This document shows positions 1 through 14,618 of a DNA stretch of 64,000 nt, piece by piece; position 1 is the first letter of the stretch, and each line of letters opens with the position of its first letter. Origin of the DNA: CAVOHU01 sp963843385 (GTDB taxonomy: Bacteria > Acidobacteriota > Vicinamibacteria > Vicinamibacterales > JAKQTR01); contig CAWJJY010000004.1 in NCBI GenBank assembly GCA_963843385.1, forward strand, positions 1 through 64,000, written 5' to 3'. The notes beneath the pieces are model-generated. The model did not search any database and was not told the DNA's origin. It was given only the letters and a program-made list of their open reading frames with translations. A program made the position numbers and the translations under genes.

Positions 1-2025
1 TCGTTCGACGGGTCGCTCGTGCCGAAGTTGTTCGTCTCCGTTTCCCGGATGCGCAGGTAGGTACAGGCCAATCGGCACGCCGCTCGCCACGAACGTCGTG
101 GCCGGCGTCCCTGTCGAGAGGTTTGCGAGATTCGAGAAGCCCGGCGCGCCGCCGGCCTCGATGCGGTAGGCCGTCGGCAGGCCGCCCGTGGTCGGCGCCG
201 TCCACGACAGCATGACGGACGTGCCGGGCGCCGACCCGCCCAGGCCGCTCGGCGACCCCGGCGCGACGGGGCCTTCCGCGGTGATCGCCGTCGACCACGT
301 GCTCCAGCGGCCGGGTAGTTGCCCGGCGCCGGCCTGGCGAGCGAGTACTCCTGGATTGTCCACAGCGTCGTGTCGTCGGACGGATCGACCTGCGTCTGGC
401 TGTAGTCGCCCCATCGGTGCCGATCGCTGAACGAGTTGTAGTAGAACCCCTCGCCGCTCTTGCCGACGACCACGTCCCGCATCGAGCCCGCCGCGTTCCC
501 CGGTTCCGCGGCGGAACGCGTACGCCGCGGAGGGAAACTCGGTCGCCGACGTCGCGTGAAGCCGATCAGCACGTCGTCGCGGCGGTTCACGCTGATGCTC
601 GGGTAGATGTACCACTTGGGGTTGACGGGCGACGCGTCCTCGATCACGCCGCCGTCGACGAACGTCCCCGATGTGTGGATCTTCGCCCATCGGACGGTGG
701 CGCGGACGTTGTCGGCCGACGGGCCTCCGTTCGCTCTGACGGTGATCCAGATGTGCTCGTTGCGGAAGACCGCTGACCCGGCATAGCCGCTCTCGACGTT
801 GGCCCTCAGCCCGGTGCCCGGCTCGGGTGCCTGTGGTGCCGTGAAGGACCCCGGCCAACTGAAGATGAGGGACGGCGGGAGGCTTACCGTCGGTCCCGGC
901 GTGCAGACCGGCGAGGCTGGGGTGCCCGTCAGGTGATCCAGGCGCGCGTTCTGCACGGGAAACCACATAAAGTAGAGCGACTCCTCGGTGTCGGAGGACG
1001 TGGTCGTCACGTGCGTCCCACTGCACGGCGTCGATCCGTTGAAGAGCTGGATGAACACCGTCGCCGCTGGCGGTGTCGACGGGGTCGCCGCGCGCAGCGC
1101 CGGGTAGTCGAGAGCGAAGAGCCGCTCCTCCATGAGCTGGCTCGCCGACGAGACCATATAGGTCTGAACGGTAATCCAGTTCTTGTTCATTCCCATCCTC
1201 GGGAAGTCGGCCCACCATTCGTAGCCGGTCGTGCCGCAGGGGTAGCCGGGTCCGCAGACGAGGTAGCGGAACAGCGTCCACGTCCCGAGTGGGTCGGCCT
1301 GTACTCGACACCCCGACGAGCAGGGAGGCGGGCTGCCCATCGGACGCGGCGAGCGTCACGAATCGGCCGCTGTGCGAGTCGTAGGTCGTCCGCGGATCGA
1401 ACGACCGCCAGTTGACGTGCGTGGCCGACCAGAAGGTGTTCTCCGAGACGCTCAACAGCACCGCGCCCGTCGTCTTGTCCTGGATCTGGTAACTGCCGTT
1501 GACCGTCGCGAACACGCGGTTCGGCCCCACGGCGCCCATGGTGTCCGGAGGAACCCACCCGTTCCACTCGGCGCCCTTGAAGCTGGCCACCGGACTCGGG
1601 GACGGGCCGAGCGGCAACGCGATGGCCGACGGCGGGACGGCCGGCTCCGGCAGGTCCAGGCCGGGACGTGGGAAAAGGTTCAGGCGCGGATCGAGCGAGG
1701 GGTTCTCGGGCCTTTCCGCGTCGCGCTCCTCGCGCTCGCGGTCCCGCGCGGGCGACGGATGCCGCGCTTCGTAGGCGGCGAGGTCCGCGAAGTTTACGAC
1801 GGCCACCGCGACAGGCAGCATGCGCTCGCCTGTCGATGGCTGGACGTCCTGCCGGGCGTCGCGGGCCGCCGGCATGCCGACCGCGGGGCTGTTGGTGGGC
1901 CGGCCTGGCGCCGCCGGTCCGCGCGCCGCATCGGGCCGTGACGTCACCGCGATCAGCAGAACGGCGACGGCTGCTGCGATGAGAGACGTCGCGACGAGCG
2001 TGCGTCTGCCGGGGGGCACCGACAT
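1..2025 (-). pseudogene. Secreted FN3-repeat protein, tandem copy 1, decayed and partial
   Basis: This is a second copy of the gene lying immediately upstream in minus-strand order (its start codon is at 5096). It begins with the same ATG and signal peptide and is essentially identical to its neighbour over the first ~500 bases of coding sequence. It then diverges and runs off the window inside the first FN3 domain. Compared with copy 2 it has several length changes: +1 near 1300, about -1 near 556, +4 near 490, -1 near 335 and +1 near 61. No single frame therefore reads through. Where copy 2 has five G residues (3993-3997), this copy has four and keeps the frame there. The substitutions still mostly preserve the protein, so decay or sequencing damage looks recent. 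An assembly artefact of a near-identical tandem repeat is the main alternative. Confidence 0.7.
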
Positions 2026-2194
2026 TCTGTCCTCCTCACGATTCCACGATCATCCAGCCCAACGCGCAGGCCGCGCGTCTCGACCACGAACTGTCACGCG
2101 GGAGGTGCGCCGGGTCGCGTCCCACCGCCCGTTTCTCCATTCGCACGACAACGCTGCGACGGCGGGCGAGTATCCCTCGCTCAAGATCGGAGCA

Positions 2195-5096
2195 TTACGG
2201 CACCACCAGCACCACCTCGTTCGACACGGCGCCGGTGCCGCACGCGTTCTTCGCACGCACCCGGACATAGTAGGTCCCCGTCCCCACCCCGTTCGCCGTG
2301 AACGTCGTCGCCGCGCTTCCGAGATCGAGGTTCACCAGGTTCGCCAGGCCCGGCCCCGTGCCCGCCTGCAGCACGTAACTGGCCGGCGCGTTCTGCGGCG
2401 TCCCCGCCGGCGCCACCCAGCTGAACGCCACGTGCCCGCCGCTGTTCGCCGTGATCTGCAGCCCTGTCGGCGACGCCGGCGCGCTCGTGCACCCCACCCC
2501 GATCGCCACCTCGTTCGACGCCGGCCCGGTGCCCGTCCCGTTCTGGGCCCGCACCCGGATGTAGTACGTCCCCACCGCAATGCCGCTCGCCGCGAACGTC
2601 GTCTGCAGGTTGCCCGTCGGGAAGTTCGCGACATTCGACAACCCCGTGGCCGAACCGGCCTCGATCACGTAGGTCGTTGGCGCGCCGCCGGTCGTCGGAG
2701 CCGACCACGTGAAGGAGAGGGACGAGGGGCCGCCGGTGCCGCTCAGCGTGCCGGGCGCCCCGGGCACCGGCGGCGGCGAGAGCACCGTCTGAACCTCGTT
2801 CGACGGCCCGCTCGTGCCGGCGACGTTCGTCGCCCGCACGCGGAAGTAGTACGTCCCGTACGGCACGCCACCCGTCGACCAACTCGTCAGGGTGGAGTTG
2901 GTCGAGAAGTTCGCGAGGTTGGCGAGGCCCGGCTGCGAGCCCGCTTCGATCACGTACGCTGACGGCGCCCCGCCCGTGCCGGGCGCGCTCCAGGTCAGTG
3001 CGATGGTGGACCCAACGGCCGACACGCCCAGGCCTGTTGGAACGCCGGGCGGCTCCGGCCCGACGCGCAGCACGATTTCGTTCGACGGGTCGCTCGTGCC
3101 GAAGTTGTTCGTCGCCCGGACGCGCAGGTAGTACAGGCCAATCGGGACGCCGCTTCCGGCGAACGTCGTGGCCGGCGTCCCTGTCGAGAAGTTTGCGAGA
3201 TTCGAGAAGCCCGGCGCGCCGCCGGCCTCGATGCGGTAGGCCGTCGGCAGGCCGCCCGTGGTCGGTGCCGTCCACGACAGCGAGACGGACGTGCCGAGGG
3301 CCGCCCCGCCCAGGCCGCTCGGCGGCCCCGGTGCGACGGGGCCTTCCGCGGTGATCGCCGTCCACCACGTGCTCCAGCGGCCGGAGTGGTTGCCCGTGCC
3401 GGCCTGCGGCAGCGAGTACTCCTGGATCGTCCACAGCGTCGTGTCGTCGGACGGATTGACCTGCGTCTGGCTGTAGTCGCCCCATCGGTTCCGATTGCTG
3501 TACCAGTTGTAGTAGAACCCCTCGCCGCTCTTGGCGACGACCACGTCCCGCATCGAGCCCGCCGGATCGGTTCCGCGGCGGAACGCGTAGGCCGCCGAGG
3601 GAAACTCGGTCGCCGACGTCTGCGTAAAGCCGATCAGCACGTCGTCGCGCCGGTTCACGCTGATGCTCGGGTAGATGTACCACTTGGGGTTGACGAGCGA
3701 CGCGTCCTCGATCGAACCCCCGTCGACGAACACCCCCGACGTGTGGATCTTCGCCCACCGGACGGTCGTGCGGGCGTTGTCGGCCGACGGGCCACCGAAG
3801 ACCCTCTGGACGATCCAGATGTGGTCGTTGCGGAAGACCGCCGGTGTACCGGTTCCGGTCTCGAGGTTCGCCCTCAGCCCGGTGCCCGGCTCGGGCGCCT
3901 GTGGCGCCGTGACGGACCCCGGCCATCCCCATTGGAACACGATGGACGGCGGGAGGCTCACCGTCGGTCCCGGCGTGCACACCGGCGCGGATGGGGGTGC
4001 CCGTCAGGCGATCCAGGCGCGCGTTCTGCACGGGAAACCAGTAGAAATAGAGCGACTCCTCGGTGTCGGAGTAGGTGGTCGCGGGCCGCCCATAGCACGG
4101 CGTCGAAATGCTGTTGGCCTGGATGAACACCGTGCCCGCCGGCGGCGCCGACGGGGTTGCTGCGCGCAGCGCCGGGTAGTCGAGCACGAAGAGCCGGGAC
4201 TCCACGTTCTGGCTCGCCCACGTGTACATCCCGGTATCAACGGTGATCCAGTTCTTGTTGATACCCATGCGCGGGAAGTCGGCCCACCATTCGTAGCCGG
4301 TCGCGCCGCAGGGGTAGGTGGGTCCGCAGACGAGGTAGCGGAACAGCGTCCACGTCCCGAGCGGGTCGGCCGGACTCGACACCCCGACGAGCAGGGAGGC
4401 GGGCTGCCCATCGGACGCGGCGAGCGTCACGAATCGGCCGTTGTACGGGTCGTAGGTCGTCCGCGGATCGAACGACCGCCAGTTGACGTGCGTGGCCGAC
4501 CAGAAGGTGTTCTCCGAGACGCTCAACAGCACCGCGCCCGTCGTCTTGTCCTGGATTTGGTAACTGCCGTTGACCGTCGCGAACACGCGGTTCGGCCCCA
4601 CGGCGCCCATGGTGTCCGGAGGAACCCACCCGTTCCACTCGGCGCCCTTGAAGCTGGCCACCGGACTCGGGGACGGGCCGAGCGGCAACGCGATGGCCGA
4701 CGGCGGGACGGCCGGCTCCGGCAGGTCCAGGCCGGGACGTGGGAAAAGGTTCAGGCGCGGATCGAGCGAGGGGTTCTCGGGCCTTTCCGCGTCGCGCTCC
4801 TCGCGCTCGCGGTCCCGCGCGGGCGACGGATGCCGCGCTTCGTAGGCGGCGAGGTCCGCGAAGTTTACGACGGCCACCGCGACAGGCAGCATGCGCTCGC
4901 CTGTCGATGGCTGGACGTCCTGCCGGGCGTCGCGGGCCGCCGGCATGCCGACCGCGGGGCTGTTGGTGGGCCGGCCTGGCGCCGCCGGTCCGCGCGCCGC
5001 ATCGGGCCGTGACGTCACCGCGATCAGCAGAACGGCGACGGCTGCTGCGGTGAGAGACGTCGCGACGAGCGTGCGTCTGCCGGGGGGCACCGACAT
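2195..5096 (-). CDS. Secreted multi-FN3 domain protein (copy 2, one frameshift)
   Basis: Encodes a ~966-residue secreted protein if one extra base is ignored. GAGGAGGAC, a strong ribosome-binding site, lies just before the ATG. The N-terminus is a signal peptide or anchor (hydrophobic run at about residues 10-28). It is followed by a ~550-residue region of no family I recognise, with motifs such as GYEWWADFPRMG and NPKWYIYPSISVN that suggest a beta-propeller-like secreted domain. Four fibronectin type III repeats make up the C-terminal ~380 residues, each with a variant of YYxRVRA and ending SNEV or SNEI. The reading frame changes at the G-run 3993-3997 (C-run on the coding strand): upstream sequence ends LTGTP in one frame and continues TVSLPPS in the next. 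Copy 1 has one G fewer here. A substrate-binding or adhesion role is typical of FN3 arrays but is inference. Confidence 0.8.
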
Positions 5097-5215
5097 TCTG
5101 TCCTCCTCACGATTCCACGATCATCCAGCCCAACGCGCAGGCCGCGCGTCTCGACCACGAACTGTCACGCGGGAGGTGCGCCGGGTCGCGTCCCACCGCC
5201 CGGTTCTCCATTCGG

Positions 5216-5488
5216 TCGACCGCGCGGCGACGGCGCAAAGTACCTGAAGGGACGCCCCGCCCCGGGCCACCGCGCGGCACGGCGTGGACCACGACTTCCT
5301 TGCGTGAACCGAACCGGGTGCGGCTGACTATAGGCAGATGATCCGGCAAAAGGAAACCGAAATCGTCAAAGCCTGAAGGTATTCGCGACGCTGAAGAGAT
5401 GAGGGTGATGAGGCACCGCGCGCTGAACACGGTGATCTCCTGGGACAAAACTGGGCGGCTTCAACCCAAACGGGGGCAGACTGTTTCG
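5216..5488. other. Intergenic, no gene seen
   Basis: Lies between the FN3 gene start (leftward) and the rRNA operon terminators. I see no convincing gene; it presumably contains the FN3 gene promoter, which I could not pinpoint. Confidence 0.5.
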
Positions 5489-5496
5489 CAGAGCAA

Positions 5497-5532
5497 GAAA
5501 GAACGCCCGATACCATGTTCGGCATCGGGCGT
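5497..5532 (-). terminator. rRNA operon terminator, distal copy
   Basis: Perfect 9-bp stem (ACGCCCGAT/ATCGGGCGT) extended by CC/GG around a short loop, followed on the minus strand by the T-rich stretch TTCTTTCTTG. Its T-tract is weaker than in the two proximal copies. Confidence 0.65.
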
Positions 5533-5589
5533 GCCAAATACTCGCGCCAGTGCCCGAGGCTCCCGCTTCAGCGAGGAAACTGCCGTACG

Positions 5590-5625
5590 AAAAAAACGCC
5601 CGGCGCTGTTTCCAGCGTCGGGCGT
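5590..5625 (-). terminator. rRNA operon terminator, middle copy
   Basis: GC-rich stem (ACGCCCGACGCTGG with AGCGCCGGGCGT) followed by seven T on the minus strand: a strong intrinsic terminator. Confidence 0.85.
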
Positions 5626-5681
5626 CGTGAATACTCCCGGCAGTGACCGAGGCTCACCCTCAGCGAGGAAACTGCCGTACG

Positions 5682-5717
5682 AAAAAAACGCCCGGCGCTG
5701 TTTCCAGCGTCGGGCGT
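5682..5717 (-). terminator. rRNA operon terminator, proximal copy
   Basis: Identical hairpin and seven-T tract to the middle copy, beginning a few bases past the 5S 3' end. Confidence 0.88.
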
Positions 5718-5725
5718 GGTGAATA

Positions 5726-5844
5726 CTCCCGGCAGTGACCTACTCTCCCACAGAGTCACCCCTGCAGTACCATCGGCGGTAGAGGGCTTAACTACCGTGT
5801 TCGGAATGGGAACGGGTGTGGCCCCTCTCCTATGACCACCGGGA
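5726..5844 (-). rRNA. rrf: 5S ribosomal RNA
   Basis: Minus-strand sequence has the conserved 5S blocks: the complement of GACCTACTCTCCCACAG and of ACTACCGTGTTCGGAATGGG are clear. The 5' (TCCCGGTGG) and 3' (CTGCCGGGAG) ends can pair as helix I. Length ~118 is normal. Confidence 0.93.
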
Positions 5845-6100
5845 AACCCATCGGGGAGGATTCCCGGCCGGCGTTCCTGTCGGGAACGAGCCTCGAATCC
5901 GCCCGTCAACTTGTATTTCAGCCGGCGCGTCGAACGCGCGGCCCGCTCGAGGTGCTGCCCGAGGTGCCCAGGTATCTTCTCTGGGGCTCATGACGCGCCT
6001 CGCCCGGCGGCTGAAGGTCGAACGAGTTTGACAACGAATATCCTGCAAAGAGCACTTACCGGCGTTCACGCGCCGAATCGACAGCGATGTGAAATGAGAA
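5845..6100 (-). other. 23S-5S intergenic spacer
   Basis: Transcribed spacer of the rRNA operon; no tRNA seen. Confidence 0.7.
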
Positions 6101-9099
<2,999 letters not shown>

Positions 9100-9499
9100 A
9101 GACTCGATAGTGAGTATCGATCTATGGGATTCGACTCATTCACGCACTGCGTTCTTTGCGTGTTTCGTCGGAAACTACCCTTTGCAGGATATTCAGTTGT
9201 CAAAGAACTCACCAGGCTCGGGGCGTTCGGCTTGCGCCTGACGGCCCGTCACGCTGATGACGAACTCACGAGGGTCCCGGCTCCTGGCCGGGACCCAATT
9301 TCTTACTCGGCGCCCGCCTTGGCGCCTCTCGGCGCTTCGGCGCGGCAGCCTTCGCTGGCGTGCCAGCCGTAAATCACGTGGCCACGTCCGCCTTCGCCCT
9401 TCGGCTTCGGCGTGACAGCCTTCGCGTCCAGCTGGCTTGCCTAGCCGTAGCTCGCTTTCGCCTGGCTTTGTTCAAGCCACGCTTCAGCGGAGCGAAGGC
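9100..9499 (-). other. tRNA-Ala to 23S spacer (ITS)
   Basis: Spacer of about 400 bases. Just before the 23S 5' end, CATAGACTCGATA and GTATCGATCTATG form an imperfect inverted repeat, probably part of an RNase III processing stem. A TTCTTTGACAACT-like box (minus strand, near 9195) resembles rRNA antitermination boxA elements. Confidence 0.55.
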
Positions 9500-9575
9500 T
9501 GGTGGAGAATACCGGGCTCGAACCGGTGACCTCCTGGTTGCAAACCAGGCGCTCTCCCAGCTGAGCTAATTCCCC
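9500..9575 (-). tRNA. tRNA-Ala(UGC)
   Basis: The minus strand starts GGGGAATTAGCTCAG and ends with an encoded CCA. The anticodon loop TTTGCAA gives UGC. 76 nt including CCA; it sits in the 16S-23S spacer as is usual. Confidence 0.96.
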
Positions 9576-9588
9576 ATGATTCAATAAC

Positions 9589-9665
<77 letters not shown>

Positions 9666-9932
9666 TCGCCGTCGCCGCGCCGGAGCCTGGCACGAAGTAC
9701 AACCAGGCGGAGGCGGGCTTCGGCGCAGTAAACCCGCCGGCGCCAGCCCCTCGAAGCCCCCACTCGCGTCACCGCGAGCGAAAGCTGGCCGGTTCTCTCA
9801 AAACTAGATAGGCGTGCAAATACGTATCGATAAGAGGGTCAGATCGATCTTGATCAGGCGTTTGGCTGTCAGCTCTCGACTTTCGGCTCAATAAGAGCCT
9901 CCAGCCTCGAGCCCCTGGCCTCGAGCCGTCTC

Positions 9933-11489
<1,557 letters not shown>

Positions 11490-11731
11490 AAGGTATTGCC
11501 GACCCGCCCCTTGCGGAGCGAACCGGCTATCTTCAACCGAGAGCCGTTTTATTGGCTCTTGGCGTTGATTCGGATTCTGTCAGTTTGAGATGGTCAACGG
11601 CCTTTCGGCCGCCGCCACCTCGGCTGATCCTCATATCGGGTTTGTGCTTGCACGCACTATCTAGTTTTCAAAGAACCGACCGCTCGCCCCCGCAACGGAC
11701 GCCTTTCGGCCTCCGTCAGGGGAACCCTCTA

Positions 11732-11760
11732 ACACTATCAGAGGGTATAGGGCGTGTCAA
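11732..11760 (-). promoter_or_regulatory. rRNA operon promoter
   Basis: On the minus strand, a perfect -35 TTGACA is followed after 17 bases by TAGTGT. It lies ~240 bases upstream of the 16S 5' end. A TTCTTTGAAAACTAGAT block in the leader (near 11660) resembles boxA antitermination signals. A similar AACTAGATAG block recurs at ~9800 in the 16S-tRNA spacer. Confidence 0.75.
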
Positions 11761-11893
11761 CCCCTAACTGCACCGGCCGACGATATTCCCGTCCTGGCCG
11801 TCCCAGGTACCCGGTTCGTCTCTGATGGGGTCTTCAGGGCCGCTCCGGCAACATCTGGAACGACCGGTCCGCCGCCTCGGCGGGACGCGCTCT

Positions 11894-11915
11894 CAGTCAA
11901 CGCTGCCGTTGACTG
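11894..11915. terminator. Hairpin downstream of the TPR gene, possible terminator
   Basis: Perfect 9-bp inverted repeat (CAGTCAACG/CGTTGACTG) with a 4-base loop between the TPR gene end and the rRNA promoter. No T-tract follows on either strand, so a Rho-independent terminator is doubtful; it may be a processing stem or operator. Confidence 0.35.
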
Positions 11916-11996
11916 GCGGACTTTCAATACTACAGAGGACACCCTCCCGAGTCAATCCCCCCTTCGGATCGATCCAGATCGTCGCCGGGTTGAAGG

Positions 11997-13097
11997 CTAT
12001 CGCGGCCCTTTTACCAACGCGCGCATGTGGGCCAGGTAACCGGGAAAGCGCCAGGACGTGCCGCCCTGGTTGTACCAGGACCAGGGGTCCAAGCCTTGCG
12101 CGTACCAGTTCCAGGGATCGAGGAGTGACTCGCCAGCGGCCTCCGCATTCTTCGACCTGCCGAGGAGTTCCAGGGCCTCGGCGCGCCGCCCTTGCATATA
12201 GGCGATATTGGCGAGCGCCATGATTGCTGACTCAGCCTTTGGCATCATGGCGTGCGCGGCGGTATACGCGTCGGCGGCGTGCTTCACGTCGCCGAGTTGC
12301 TCGTAGGCTTCGCCCTCGAAGAGACGCACCAGGTAGGCAAAACCGCCGTCGAGTCGGTCTTGCACCTCGCGGAACACCTCGAGAGCAGCGTCGGGTTTGG
12401 CCTCCATCGCCAACACTCGACCCAGTCTCAGCCGCGCTTCGTCCAACCTTGGAGCCGCTTTGAGCGCGGCGCGATACGCCCGCTTCGCGCTCTGCAGACT
12501 CGGCTTGAAGATCGGGAGCGTCCAGCCCTCAGACTGGAGATTCAGCCAGGTCTTTTCGTGCATGGCTCCGAGTGCGAGCTGCATTTCCGGGTGACGTTGG
12601 ATCCTGGCGGGAGCGTTCTGGAAACACAACACGTCGCCCGGGTACGCCTGGTGCGAATGGGATATGACCGTCAGGTACCACGTCAGAAGGAACTCCTCGT
12701 TCGGATTTCGCGACTTGAGCGCTTCAATGAGCGCGGCGCCAAGGAATGAAGGTCCAATCAAGAGGCCTTCACCATCTTTCGAATCCGGCTGAAAGTCCCC
12801 TCTCAATGCGCCACACCCGACACTCCTCCCCTCAGCGAATGCCGACTCGGTGTGCAGAGCCAACAAGGCCTGCACGACGTCTCGCCGAAACGGCCGAAGC
12901 GAGGATCGGAGTAGCTCCTTCGCGCCACGATAGACCTCGTCGGCCGGGAGGCGGCGAAGGGCCGCTACGGCTCCATCGAACTCGCCCCGGCGGTAATCGT
13001 CGACGATGCCAACGTAGCGGGCCGACTGAGCGAAAGCGCCCGGGGCGAGTAACACAACCGCAAGGAGAACGGCCACCGCCGCGTCACGCCTTCCCAT
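11997..13097 (-). CDS. Secreted tetratricopeptide-repeat protein
   Basis: 366-residue protein with a signal peptide (hydrophobic run at residues 6-20, likely cleavage after AFA). Helical pairs in the C-terminal half look like TPR units: residues ~205-330 with AKRAYRAALKAAP, ALEVFREVQ, HAADAYTAAHAMMP and AEALELLGRSK. It therefore probably acts as an extracytoplasmic scaffold. The extreme C-terminus carries two aromatic repeats, DPWNWYAQGL and DPWSWYNQGG. The gene starts four bases after the stop of the VWFA-like gene, so they are co-transcribed. TPR proteins next to VWFA-related proteins are common in Acidobacteriota; no enzymatic motif is visible. Confidence 0.85.
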   Translation of the reverse strand: MGRRDAAVAVLLAVVLLAPGAFAQSARYVGIVDDYRRGEFDGAVAALRRLPADEVYRGAKELLRSSLRPFRRDVVQALLALHTESAFAEGRSVGCGALRGDFQPDSKDGEGLLIGPSFLGAALIEALKSRNPNEEFLLTWYLTVISHSHQAYPGDVLCFQNAPARIQRHPEMQLALGAMHEKTWLNLQSEGWTLPIFKPSLQSAKRAYRAALKAAPRLDEARLRLGRVLAMEAKPDAALEVFREVQDRLDGGFAYLVRLFEGEAYEQLGDVKHAADAYTAAHAMMPKAESAIMALANIAYMQGRRAEALELLGRSKNAEAAGESLLDPWNWYAQGLDPWSWYNQGGTSWRFPGYLAHMRALVKGPR

Positions 13098-13101
13098 GTC
13101 G

Positions 13102-14007
13102 TCACTCGACGAAGTAGCCGCGCCGGGCGGTCACTTGTCCTTGTCTTCCTTTCAACGACACCTCGAGGCGATGCCACCCATTCGCAGCGACGCCCGTCGG
13201 GATGTAGGAGAGGACGTACCGACCCCGGCACTCCGTGAGGATATCAACGAAAATTCCCCCCAGGTCGCGGTCAGCTTCGGCGACGATGACGCGTCCTCCT
13301 GTTTCAACTGCAACCTCGTCAAGAAACTTCCCGTGGTCGAACGGTGTGATGCCACGGAATTTCACGGTGACGGTGTACACCACGGCATCGGTTCGATTAG
13401 CGGCGTCCAGCACGCGCCGTGGGGTGAGCCAGCTGACGGTGTCCCGCCCCCTGCTGAACAGCAGCACCACGGTCCGCCCCGGGTCGGCCTCGCGCAGGGC
13501 AAGGCCGGCGAATAGCGCGTCGCGTACGACGGAGTGAAGTCCCGGTTGCATGGTACTGAGCATGGCTCGAATCGCGGCGTGGTCGGCGGTAAGCGGCGAC
13601 AGCAAGCGCAACTGGTTCGAAAAGGACAGAAGCGCTATGCGGTCTTGTGGGTGAAGCCCGCTCAGCAACGCACCGGCGGCATCCGTCAAGCGTGCCAGGC
13701 TCCCGGAGCCCCCCCAAACTGAAGTTTCTACTATTGCGATCACGTTGACGGGCAGCGTCTCCACTCCCACCAAGTCGACGCGTTGCAGGACGCCCTGGTC
13801 TCGGACCAGGAAGTCCTGTGACGTGAGTCCAGCTACGCTGCGGCCCCGATTGGTGACCAGGACATCCACGCGCACGGCTTCGGCTCGAGCGGTGAACCGC
13901 TGCGTCGGCCCGGCAACAGATCCCTGAACCGTCGCCGACGGTTGCAGGATAGAACCACACACGCCCAAGCTCAACGTGATCGCCCGGATCGTAGTCCACA
14001 TGCTCAT
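13102..14007 (-). CDS. Secreted VWFA-related protein with degenerate MIDAS
   Basis: 301-residue product from the start chosen here. The frame extends further upstream, but only this ATG (MSMWTT) puts a signal peptide at the N-terminus. After an N-terminal beta region (residues ~35-80, with VDVLVTNRG and GLTSQDFLV) comes a VWFA-like fold. This is the arrangement of the VWFA-related family abundant in Acidobacteriota (TIGR03436 type). The metal-binding motif expected as DxSxS reads ETSVWG, so metal-dependent adhesion may be lost. It is likely a periplasmic or exported protein-interaction module working with the adjacent TPR protein. Confidence 0.8.
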   Translation of the reverse strand: MSMWTTIRAITLSLGVCGSILQPSATVQGSVAGPTQRFTARAEAVRVDVLVTNRGRSVAGLTSQDFLVRDQGVLQRVDLVGVETLPVNVIAIVETSVWGGSGSLARLTDAAGALLSGLHPQDRIALLSFSNQLRLLSPLTADHAAIRAMLSTMQPGLHSVVRDALFAGLALREADPGRTVVLLFSRGRDTVSWLTPRRVLDAANRTDAVVYTVTVKFRGITPFDHGKFLDEVAVETGGRVIVAEADRDLGGIFVDILTECRGRYVLSYIPTGVAANGWHRLEVSLKGRQGQVTARRGYFVE

Positions 14008-14177
14008 CCCACTTTGGCGACGTGGAGCCACTTGGGGGCGAGAGGACGCTGAGTGAGGTCTCTCGGCAGCGTCATGCGCACCCGATCTCGACCGCCAATC
14101 AGCATTCGGCCGTGCCGATTCGACCTCGGCTGCCGCGCGCGGACGGCCCGCCTCCCATAAGATGCACGCGTCAACTT

Positions 14178-14600
14178 CTACGACGTGCAATTCCCGAAGT
14201 CTACCTCTTGGACGTAGGTCCAATGATACGTTTCAGTCTGTACACAGAGTCCCAGCACCCAGTAAACACAGACAGTCTCGTGAAAAACGGTGTACGAGTA
14301 GCAACTTCGGGGGCTGGGGGGTTGACCACAGTACACGCAGTGGGTCCAGCAACCGTGCGTCGGGTGGTACAGTTCGTCTTGGCACGCAGTGTAACATGCG
14401 CCCAGCGAGTCGGTTTCGCCGTCTTCGTGCGACATGCTTTCGCACGTCGCATAACATGCGGCCTCCTTGGCCTCGCACACCTGGCAGCATTCCGCTGCCC
14501 GTACTGGCGTCGGCACGACTATGGCGTGCGCTGCCAGCAACACGAGCGCCGCGCATACTGTGATGCCGGCCCCCACCCATCGAGTCCCGCGTACTGTCAT
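14178..14600 (-). CDS. Small secreted cysteine-rich protein
   Basis: 140-residue protein: a signal peptide (hydrophobic residues ~10-28, likely cleavage after PVRA) followed by a ~106-residue mature part with 14 cysteines. These are arranged from ECCQVCEAKEAACYATC through GCWTHCVYC to the C-terminal GNC. The spacing suggests a disulfide-bonded or metal-binding domain; I do not recognise the family. The gene follows the membrane thioredoxin gene by 18 bases, so the thioredoxin is a natural candidate to form or reduce its disulfides. A 170-base gap separates it from the VWFA-like gene. The function is unknown. Confidence 0.7.
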   Translation of the reverse strand: MTVRGTRWVGAGITVCAALVLLAAHAIVVPTPVRAAECCQVCEAKEAACYATCESMSHEDGETDSLGACYTACQDELYHPTHGCWTHCVYCGQPPSPRSCYSYTVFHETVCVYWVLGLCVQTETYHWTYVQEVDFGNCTS

Positions 14601-14618
14601 GACCCACCTCCTCTTGTC

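Larger units (their letters stand above)
1..5215. repeat. ~3.07-kb direct tandem duplication (FN3 gene plus upstream region)
   Basis: Positions 1-2143 correspond to 3078-5215 with an offset of about 3071-3077 bases. The duplicated unit includes the gene and ~115 bases upstream of its start codon (2026-2143 versus 5097-5214). Identity is essentially complete over the upstream region and first part of the gene, and lower in the middle and FN3-coding part. The gradient suggests gene conversion of the 5' part, or collapse of reads in assembly. Confidence 0.85.
5490..5725 (-). repeat. Three 92-bp tandem repeats, each with a terminator and a 5S 3'-end remnant
   Basis: The conserved GAGGAA tract recurs at 5573 and 5665 and the block ACTGCCGTAC at 5579 and 5671, both with a 92-base period. 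Each unit joins a terminator hairpin to a piece resembling the 5S 3' end (AATACTCCCGGCAGTGACC and variants). The unit next to the 5S gene merges into the real 5S. The distal unit is the most diverged. The array looks like repeated duplication of the 5S tail plus terminator. Confidence 0.85.
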
